In this document: positions 30,397 through 37,716 of the stretch, piece by piece
How the letters are laid out: each line of letters opens with the position of its first letter
How positions within the stretch are numbered: position 1 is the first letter of the stretch
Assembly: GCA_036897485.1 (NCBI GenBank)
Contig: JAYMTF010000383.1
Location: 1-37,716, forward strand
Source: Pelargonium nanum
Lineage: Eukaryota > Streptophyta > Magnoliopsida > Geraniales > Geraniaceae
DNA: 37,716 nucleotides
Direction of reading: 5' to 3'
Translations under genes and position numbers: made by a program
The notes under the pieces: generated by a model
Database searches by the model: none
What the model saw: only the letters and a program-made list of their open reading frames with translations
What the model was told of the DNA's origin: nothing

Positions 30397-32514
30397 ATGG
30401 CAGCTGAATTTGCTACTTCCATTGCTACCACCATTTTCGGCCACTCTCTTGGTGCCATTGTCCGACATGTCGGATACCTGTGGAATCATAAGAAGAATAT
30501 GACTAATCTTAAAGCACAAGTTAAGAAGTTGGACGACGTAAGAGATGACATGACCCATTTTGTTCTTGTCGCAGAAAAGAACGCCGAGAGGATCAGAAGT
30601 CAGGTCGAGAGCTGGCAGAATGATGCTGAGAAAATCAGTTCGGAAGCAAGAAATATCATGGAACTATATGAAGAAAATGCAAAAAAGAGGTGTTTGATCG
30701 GGTTGTGTCCAAATGTAGTTTTACATTATAAGTTAAGCAGAAAAGCGTGCAAGAAACAACTAGAGATTGGTGAAGCCGTGAAGGAAGCAAACCAACTCAA
30801 TGTAGTATCTGATCGTGCAGTTCGGCGGGCATTTTCAATTCCGTCTACTGAAGGTCTCTTACCCTTTGATTCAAGAAACTCAATTCTGGAGGAGATCATG
30901 GAGACAATGAAAGATGTCTCAAAGAACTCTATTGGGGTGTACGGTCTTGGCGGCATAGGGAAGACCACACTTGCTAAACAAGTTGCTTCTCGAGCTGCTG
31001 AAAAGAAGTTGTTTGACGAGATTGTGATGGCACCGGTGACCCAAAAAGCGGACCTGAAAGAAATACAAGGAGAAATGGCGAAAAAGTTGGGTCTGAAACT
31101 GGAGGAGTCAACTGTTGCTGAAAGAGCCGGCCGCATACATGGGAGGTTGAAGGAAAGAAAGGTTCTTGTAATTTTAGACGACCTTTGGGAAAAGCTAGAC
31201 TTGGAAAAAGTGGGAATTCCTTTTGGCCCTGAGCATAAGGGATGCAAACTGTTATTCACCTCCAGATTTCAAGTTGTATTATCCTCAATGGGCACTGAGA
31301 GATATTTCAATGTGCAAGCTTTGGGTGAAAATGAAGCTTGGAGTTTGTTCGCGGAGAAGACAGTTGATGTTATTAAAGACCCCGCTTTCCTTTCTGTCGG
31401 AAAGGAAGTGGCCAAAAAATGTGCAGGTTTGCCAGTTCTGATTGTCACAGTTGCAGCATCTCTATCGAGCCGTCCAAGTTTGCCTGCATGGAAAGATGCT
31501 TTGAATCAACTAAAGACAATGAACAACAACAAAGAAGTGCATGAAATTGTTAACTCTGCAATGGAGCTCATTAGTGTCCAGCACTTAGAAAAAACACACA
31601 AACGGCTATTTTTGCTCTGTGGTCTACTCGGGAGTGGTGTTCCTATTAAAAATCTGTTGAAATATAGTTTGGGTTGGGATTTCTTTGATAAAAGGGTAGG
31701 AAGAGTGGAAGATGTAAGAAATAAACTACATGCTTTGATCCTTGACCTCAAAGCATCTTGCTTATTGCTTGATGGCGACAATGAAGACACCATAAAAATC
31801 CATGATGTTGTTAGAAGTGTTGCAATCTCAATTGCAAGCAAGGATCTAAATATGTTTTTGGTAGGAGATAATGGTACTGAGTTGAATAGATGGCCCCAAG
31901 AGGATGCCCTAAAAAGGTGCACTGCACTGGTTTTTCATGTCTCCAGTAACCCCCCTTGCCTCCCTGAATGGTTGGAATGTCCTTTGCTTGAGTTATTTGT
32001 ATTGAGTGGATATTCTAAGAATTTCTCTCTGACAATCCCAGACACATTTTTTGAAAGGACGAGAATACTTAAAGTCTTAGATATGTCGGGAATGTCTTTT
32101 AGAACATTGCCTCCATCTATTTCCTTTTTGGGAAATCTACAGACATTGCGTTTAGATAATTGCAGGATGCTAAAAGACATATCTATAGTTCGAGAATTGA
32201 AGAAACTTCAAGTATTAAGCCTTGCTGGATCTTATAATATTGAAGAGCTGCCGATGGGAACAGGACAGCTGTCTGAGTTAAGGTTGTTAGATCTGAGCTA
32301 TTGTCGTGAACTCAAAGTAATTCCAGCAGGTCTCATAGAAAGTTTGTCCAAGTTAGAAGAATTGTACATGAGATGGAGTTTTAATAGATGGGAGCTCAAA
32401 GGGTGTCTTAGCAGCAGTGGAACAAGTAATGTTTGTCTTACAGAGTTGAAACATTTGCCTAACCTTCGCAGTTTAGAAATAGAAGTTCCAAATGCCCAAC
32501 TTCAAAAGATTTGA
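30397..32514 (+). CDS. R2 5' open frame: CC-NBS-partial LRR, 705 aa
   Basis: Starts at ATG 30397 (MAAEFATSIATTIFGHSLGA); the in-frame codons before it lack another ATG near a plausible leader. CC region residues 1-160, including a QVESWQNDAEKI segment intact where R1 is frameshifted. NBS: P-loop GLGGIGKTT 30943-30969, kinase-2 VLVILDDLWEKLD, RNBS-B LLFTSRF, GLPV, and an MHD variant reading IHD at 31798-31806. LRRs from about residue 545, ending abnormally at ..NAQLQKI. The replaced Met of MHD is common among CNLs and need not inactivate. With its P-loop complete it could act as a truncated helper or decoy (inference). Confidence 0.75.
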   Translation: MAAEFATSIATTIFGHSLGAIVRHVGYLWNHKKNMTNLKAQVKKLDDVRDDMTHFVLVAEKNAERIRSQVESWQNDAEKISSEARNIMELYEENAKKRCLIGLCPNVVLHYKLSRKACKKQLEIGEAVKEANQLNVVSDRAVRRAFSIPSTEGLLPFDSRNSILEEIMETMKDVSKNSIGVYGLGGIGKTTLAKQVASRAAEKKLFDEIVMAPVTQKADLKEIQGEMAKKLGLKLEESTVAERAGRIHGRLKERKVLVILDDLWEKLDLEKVGIPFGPEHKGCKLLFTSRFQVVLSSMGTERYFNVQALGENEAWSLFAEKTVDVIKDPAFLSVGKEVAKKCAGLPVLIVTVAASLSSRPSLPAWKDALNQLKTMNNNKEVHEIVNSAMELISVQHLEKTHKRLFLLCGLLGSGVPIKNLLKYSLGWDFFDKRVGRVEDVRNKLHALILDLKASCLLLDGDNEDTIKIHDVVRSVAISIASKDLNMFLVGDNGTELNRWPQEDALKRCTALVFHVSSNPPCLPEWLECPLLELFVLSGYSKNFSLTIPDTFFERTRILKVLDMSGMSFRTLPPSISFLGNLQTLRLDNCRMLKDISIVRELKKLQVLSLAGSYNIEELPMGTGQLSELRLLDLSYCRELKVIPAGLIESLSKLEELYMRWSFNRWELKGCLSSSGTSNVCLTELKHLPNLRSLEIEVPNAQLQKI

Positions 32515-33251
32515 ACTTTGAAAACTTGGAAAAATATGCAATAATTGTAGGAGATACTCCTGCCGAGATCACTAAGAATGCGTTTGATAAGAAAGGAATG
32601 TCAAGAAACATTGGTCTGAAGTTTGATACAATCAGCCTTAATCATTTGCAGCTTGGAGTTAAGAGGTTGTTGAAGAGAGCTGAGTCTATATGTCTACAGG
32701 AACTGAAGGGCATTAAGAGTGTTATTAATGATGAAGTAGACAGGGATGGTTTACCAGAGTTGAAACATCTCACAGTTGGATCAAATTCTGATATTCAGTT
32801 CATCGTAAATGTGGATACAGAACAACAGAGGGCCTTTCCTGCGTTGGAGTCATTGTACTTGTATCATCTATTGAAGTTGGAGAAAATCTGCAATGGTCGG
32901 TTGATGGAAAACTCCTTCTCTAAACTTACAGTTTTGAAAGTGAAAAGTTATAATAAACTGGAGAGTTTGTTTTCTTTCTCCATAGCCATGGGTCTTCTAT
33001 GCCTTCAAAAATTTAAAATATACGACTGCAGTATATTGAAGGGAATTGTGGCCAAGAGCAGAGATGATGTGGTCGGTGAGAAGATAGAGTTTGGTCAGTT
33101 ACGGAAGTTATCACTAGAAGATCTACCACAGCTCAAGAGCTTCTCCACCAGTGTCAAAGAGGAGCAGAAGTATATGAAAACAGGTGCGCAGTCTGAAGAA
33201 ATCGTTTCGGAGGAAGAGGAACCTAGTTCTTCCATGTCTTTTTTCAAAGAG
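32511..33251 (+). pseudogene. R2 exon 1 continuation after the 4-bp deletion (LRR)
   Basis: Frame-shifted continuation reading NFENLEKYAIIVGDTP, colinear with R1 residues after ..KDLNFEKLERYAIILG, and ending MSFFKE|gtaaca exactly like R1 exon 1. The frame is open for 247 codons, so the deletion is probably recent. Confidence 0.8.
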
Positions 33252-33673
33252 GTAACATTTTGTTAATTTCTAATTTCTAGAGTAGTGATATATTATACAC
33301 AAATTTCTTTAGTTGTTATCTGGTAGTGTTTTAAGAGTCTAAATAGTCCTTCCTATACTATATCTATAGGTATCAAATCAAATTATTTGAAAGAACAAGA
33401 AAATATATGCCTATTTCCTTCTTAATCCCATATACCCTTAATTCATGGGTTTGAACTTATAGCCTCATCTTGAAAAGAAGTCATTAATGCGTCACACATG
33501 TAATGCTGACACAATATATAGAATATTTGTTAATATATTTTTTATAAGCAGAATTAAAGTGGCTTCTATGTATATATTTTCAAGTTAAATAAATTTTCTC
33601 TCCCTCTGGAACAGCTAGGGTATATCTTATATGTGTCATCAAGCTTGATTGAATAGGTTGATCATATTTGCAG

Positions 33674-34312
33674 GTTTCATTTCCTAGCCTGGAGGAGTTG
33701 ACATTGTCTGAAATCGCTAATTTAACCGAGATATGGAATCACAAACTTCTGGAGAATTCTTATAGGGGTCTGAAATCGCTTGTTGTGAAGAATTGCGCAT
33801 GTCTGGTGAATGTATTTTCATTCAATTTGTTGCAGCTGTCCCGGAATTTGGAAGTACTACACATAAGCAATTGTGCCAAATTAGAAGAAGTTTTTGTTGT
33901 ACCTGAGGAGCTGGATATTGATGAACATAATGGTTTGGTCCCTCGACTAGTACAACTGAGCTTAATTGATCTACCCAAACTGAGATGCATGTGGAGCAAC
34001 TATCACCCAAGTGTTTTAAGTTTCAAAAACCTAAAAAAATTGACAGTGGAAAATTGCGACAATTTGAAATACTTGTTCACTCCTTCCATTACTATGGGTC
34101 TTGTGCAACTCCAAGAATTGAGAATTAAAAGTTGTGTGACGATGAAGGAAATTGTTGCAAGGGAAGAAGGAGAAACAATAGATGCAGTTATATTTCCTCA
34201 ATTAAGCTATCTTCATCTTGAGGAATTGCCAAACCTTACAATATTCTACCATGGAGATGAAGAAATGAGCTCAAATGAGAACATTGCCATACAACCTCTC
34301 TTCAATGAAAAG
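33674..34312 (+). pseudogene. R2 exon 2 (LRR), open
   Basis: Acceptor TTTGCAG, start VSFPSLEELTLSEIANLTEI, end PLFNEK|gtcggt, 213 codons, phase 0. Its end resembles R1 exon 5 (EEMSSNEN, PLFNEK) rather than R1 exon 2, so it is a fusion of an exon-2 head with a module-exon tail. Confidence 0.8.
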
Positions 34313-34351
34313 GTCGGTTTATTTCTCTTTCTCCTATTGCCATTTATTTAT

Positions 34352-35138
34352 GATTCTCAGTTTTGAAAACTTGTGTGAAGTGGAAGTTTGGGGATGTGAG
34401 AGTCTGAAAAGTGTATTTCCAGCGTGTGTGGCTCAGTGTCTGCATCAACTTAAGAAGCTACATATAGAGGATTGCGAAGGGATAGAAACAATTGTTGAAG
34501 AAGATGGTGATGAGAACAAGGAAGTAGTACAAGTGTTTCCTACTTTCATATTCCCTGAACTCACTGGATTGTATCTTACAAACCTACCAAAAGTTGAGTG
34601 CTTCTATCCCAAGAAACATGCATCAGAATGGCCACTATTGAATGATTTATACGTGACTGATTGTGACCAAATGAACTGTTCCTGAACCTTAAATGGTTGA
34701 CTGTAACCAGATTTGAAAGTGATGAATCAACTGTTTTTCCATCCAACTTCCTCTACGGACTTCACAACTTGGAAACACTCAGAATAGATATTCTCATCAC
34801 TACTACTTCCTCGCTTAACATCTCTAAACCTCTGTAATCTGCACACAAAACTCACCATTCTTCCAAACTTAAGCATCTCGATCTGCTGATATGTCCTCGT
34901 CTGACAAATAAGTGGATGCGAAATGATAGAAGAAATAGTGGCAGCTGATGACTCCCAAGAAGATCATGAGATTATTATTTTCAGCAATTTGAGGACATTC
35001 TCTCCAGGAATCACAATCACACCACAACTACAACGCATATCGCATTTGAAGTTTGACCTCAACTTCCCTTCATTTAGGCACATATCACATTGGAAAGGTG
35101 ACCTCAACACTACTATACAACACCTCTTTTCAGAAATG
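34352..35138 (+). pseudogene. R2 relics of exons 8 and 9
   Basis: 34352-34685 reads ILSFENLCEVEVWGCESLKS through HASEWPLLNDLYVTDCDQM, like the second half of R1 exon 8, but begins inside the exon with no acceptor in frame: intron-2 sequence runs directly into it. 34690-35138 holds broken exon 9 pieces (MIEEIVAADDSQED; HWKGDLNTTIQHLFSEM) ending at the conserved donor ATG|gtatgt. Confidence 0.75.
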
Positions 35139-35284
35139 GTATGTCTCTCGATCCTCTACATTTCTTTACCACTCCCATTGTTTGTTTTGCTTTCTAAATA
35201 TATATAAATATAAAAAGAAAGAAAGAAAATAAGAATGTGATATTTCTGTTATTTGATCATGAGAGAGAACCCATGTATAACTTA

Positions 35285-35374
35285 TGGAGCACGAGTATGG
35301 GTACGAATACAGTACGTACCGGTACGTCGGTATGTCCATTTTTCAAAAGTCTAGGTACGATACAACGTGCTACA
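35285..35374. mobile_element. Possible short MITE in the last intron of R2
   Basis: TGGAGCACG at the left and CGTGCTACA at the right are imperfect inverted ends around GGGTACG/GTACGT/GGTACGA-type repeats, a composition common in plant non-autonomous DNA transposons. R1's homologous intron lacks it. No target duplication was identified. Confidence 0.4.
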
Positions 35375-35871
35375 ATTTTTTTAATTAATAACTGAAGAAT
35401 AGAAGGAAGGACATACATTTTGGTTGGTAGGATTTTATTTGTGGAGAATAATGAAAGATGTGCCTGATGTAAATTCCGAGTTTTTGGTATGGAGATTTAA
35501 TTTGAACATACATGAACTCGTAGTTACTAACATGTCACTTTCAAACCCTTACAAATTAAAACTAATAATTGTTGCAGTCATCTATACTTTGAACATGCTA
35601 AGTCATTTGGTTTTTTACAAGTTATTTAACAACATAAGTTCAAATGAACAAATAAACTAAATTATTACAATAGGATTTGTGTCAAAATGGCAAATCAGCA
35701 TTAAGAAAAATAACAGACTGCCTGCAAAAAGAATCATGAAATGTTTTGGATAAGCTCTATGTATTCAAGTAAAGAAGTGTCATAGCAGCTAATTACTTAA
35801 TTGTAATAAATTTTAATTGTAGTTCCCTTCAAGTTATTTAGTCGTGAGCATTACTGCATTCTCAATTTCAG

Positions 35872-36695
35872 GAGGCTCAAGGACTGACCACCAAAGATCC
35901 AAGTACCTCATCAAACAACCATCTTGAACCTGAAGCACAAATCCATGAGAAACCAATTGAGTCCACTGGAAAATGAAATTGAGGTTTGTGAGCATGTTAT
36001 TGAGCCAAGAGAAGGGGTCGGGATTTTTGAGAAATGTAATGAACCAAGAAATGGAATAGGCATTTGTGAGGAAGTCATTGAGGAAGGAAAGGTGGCTGAT
36101 AGTTGTGTGAAAGGTAAAGGAAAAGATCTCGACATTTGTGAGACTTGGAACCGTCCCTGCCTTGAATCCAACATACAAGAAAAGTCTCATCCTTATTCCC
36201 AAGGTCATGCCATTGAATCAACATGGAGAATCCTCTTTCCCTCCTCAAAATGTTGTTGCTTCTTTCTCACAATTGAGTCCAACAAGTGATCATCTCGAAA
36301 CAATCCCTTCTCTTGTCACATCAGCTTCAAATTCTCAGCGAAAGGATTTTGAGAAATTGCACGTCACCAAACACTTCATTCCCTTATTGAGCAAAGTTCT
36401 TCTGACTGCAGAACAGGTCCAGTTTATGGAGGATGCTTCTCGTCATCTGTCCAGCATGAATTTTCCTATGGAATGGCTCTCTCCTTACCTCGACAAGGCC
36501 AAAAAATGCTTATCAGTTGTCGACAGAACGAAGGCGATTTCCGAGTTAGAGCTGAAGATGGTTGAAATAGAGGCACAACTGCAAGCATTGGAGGAGAACA
36601 AGAAGGCTCTCAGTGAAACCAAGAAAGCTCTGGAAGAAGAAAATGAGGCGATTGCGCCTGGTATGGATTTGAATAAACCATTGTATGATGATTGA
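35872..36695 (+). pseudogene. R2 last exon: C-terminal acidic/coiled-coil domain with frameshifts
   Basis: Acceptor AATTTCAG at 35871 as in R1. The entry frame stops at about 35976 (GGAAAATGA). The acidic part continues in a second frame (ENEIEVCEHVIEPREGVGIF ... GICEEVIEEGKVADSC). Between about 36190 and 36240 it shifts again to the frame holding FIPLLSKVLLTAEQVQFMED, WLSPYLDKAKKCLSVVDRTK, the coiled coil AISELELKMVEIEAQLQALE, and DLNKPLYDD with stop TGA at 36693-36695. Protein content is well conserved despite the breaks, implying recent loss. Confidence 0.8.
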
Positions 36696-37716
36696 AATGA
36701 TTCACATTGTTCATTTGATTTGTTGTGATCTAGTTCTTATTTTTCTGTTAGTTTCTGCTCTGTTTGTGGACTCTTTGTGTTGTTGGTTTATAAGAGAATG
36801 GAGAATTCAGTTCAATTAACTGACTGGAATGGTTGCATTTAGCTAGAGGTATTGGTGAGGATTCAGATTTTGTTTCTTTAAATTGCAGGTATCGAGTCTA
36901 ATTTTTATGCTATCTTTTGTTTGCCAAAAGATAGCATATATGCAGTTGTTTTCTAATCAAGAAGTGTTTCAATGATTCAAAGGTTTGTATAATGCTATTA
37001 ATTATAATCATCATCATGGTTGATGACTTGTTGACTTGTTTAGAAAATATTTCCACATTTGATGTTCAAGGACCATGGTTTGTTTTTCTCGGTATTTGTT
37101 TGATAACTCTACTTGTGACTAAAAAAGCGTTGTCATATCAGCAGCTTGAAAAGGATGTAAGACAGATAATATTCGGTAAACTGGTGCATTGGCACTCCTT
37201 CCAACTTCAAGCCCCTACGTATTTGTTGAAAGGAGACTAGAGTCTCTTACGAATAATTGAGATATTGAAAGGAGGCGTTGATGCATATGAGGTTGACTTG
37301 GTTAGACAATTTGTTCGATGTTTCTGTCTTTTCTTTACCATTGTGAAGGTCGTTCAAACTTTTTGTAAGAGTGTGATGTGGGAGTACCTTGCTTCCTTGA
37401 ACCGATAATTATTTTTGAGCTAACTAAACTTTCATCGTCTCTCGTGATAAACAACGGTAATACAAGAATATTCACATGTTGTCTGTTGACTACACTTTTC
37501 GCCCTAATCTTAGACCTAACTCGTCTTTCACAGATGACCTACGCAGATTTTAACGAATACTTCTTACTTTTGAAATAAGACAAAATAGGAAGGTGATCTA
37601 GCAAGAAACTATCAAACCAGACAATTTGAAATTAATTGAGCTTGTTTATAACATCATTTTTTTTATACAGAAAGGTGCCGAAATCCTATCTTGCAACGGC
37701 CTAAGGAACCTATACA
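36696..37716. other. R2 3' flank, no gene recognised
   Basis: An open frame of 82 codons ends at 37240 (..SYQQLEKDVRQII) but matches nothing I know and lacks context. No copy of the R1 3' flank beyond the first few tens of bases is evident, so the duplication may end here. Confidence 0.35.
36907..36937. other. Perfect 13-bp inverted repeat with 5-base loop
   Basis: ATGCTATCTTTTG and CAAAAGATAGCAT are exact reverse complements around TTTGC. It is too short and AT-rich for a microRNA precursor. It could be a tiny MITE footprint or an RNA hairpin in the R2 3' flank. Confidence 0.6.

Larger units (their letters stand above)
30397..36695 (+). pseudogene. R2: CC-NBS-LRR paralogue with decayed 3' half
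   Basis: Second CNL gene, closely similar to R1 along its whole length. It keeps an open CC-NBS frame, but a 4-base deletion near 32505 brings in TGA at 32512-32514, after which the LRR continues in another frame to the normal donor at 33251. Exon 2 (33674-34312) is intact. Exons equivalent to R1 3-7 and the start of 8 are deleted. Exon 8/9 remnants (34352-35138) and the last exon (35872-36695) carry further frameshifts. Introns 1 and 9 still align with those of R1. A truncated CC-NBS-LRR protein could still be made; otherwise it is a pseudogene. Confidence 0.85.

Noticed and set aside
36907..36937. Hairpin as a microRNA precursor
   Set aside because: Arms of 13 bases are too short for a plant microRNA stem.
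36992..37240. 82-codon open frame in the R2 3' flank
   Set aside because: No recognisable motif, no splice context and ordinary length for chance in AT-rich DNA.

Overview
The window is plant nuclear DNA, almost certainly from a woody eudicot and probably a rosid. It is AT-rich, its genes are split by GT-AG introns, it carries plant promoter motifs (G-box, site II GGCCCA/TGGGCC), MITE-type transposons and Ty1/copia debris, and it is dominated by CC-NBS-LRR (CNL) disease-resistance genes of the type related to Arabidopsis At4g27190/At4g27220. The species cannot be fixed from sequence alone. No rRNA, tRNA or CRISPR array was seen.

Layout. (1) 1-900: the first exon (minus strand) of a small proline-rich, single-membrane-segment protein gene that runs off the left edge; its first intron holds two copies of a 240-bp direct repeat. 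(2) 2525-6727, plus strand: a complete six-exon gene for a plastid-type Mini-ribonuclease III (240 aa). Intron 1 carries an eight-copy minisatellite and intron 5 a 407-bp hAT-type element with a perfect 8-bp target duplication. (3) About 7.1-12.5 kb: a graveyard with a shattered NLR 5' end, a broken transit-peptide-like first exon behind a site II promoter with a second decayed copy, a second hAT MITE, a probable Mini-RNase III exon-4 relic, a copia RNase H fragment on the minus strand and a palindromic MITE. (4) 12560-23903, plus strand: a giant ten-exon CNL gene (called R1 here, about 2,826 codons). Every intron is phase 0, the LRR exons have clearly multiplied by tandem duplication, and the last exon adds a C-terminal acidic plus coiled-coil domain. 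One base is missing in the coiled-coil (CC) region relative to its paralogue. (5) 23.9-30.4 kb: non-coding DNA with relics of a third NLR last exon and repeated leader-like sequence. (6) 30397-36695, plus strand: a second CNL copy (R2). It has an intact 705-aa CC-NBS-partial LRR reading frame that ends at a 4-bp deletion, and its 3' half is a pseudogene with deleted exons and frameshifts. (7) 36.7-37.7 kb: nothing recognised except a perfect short hairpin.

How it fits together. R1 and R2, with their upstream non-coding sequence, look like two copies of a duplicated unit about 18 kb apart (ATG to ATG 17.8 kb), plus at least two further decayed fragments: an NLR birth-and-death cluster next to a housekeeping organellar RNase gene. 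The most interesting biology is the conserved, non-canonical C-terminal domain shared by both NLRs and by the relics, and the exon-by-exon growth of the LRR through phase-0 module duplication. All exon boundaries were read by eye from splice consensus and frame continuity; no alignment or expression data were available.
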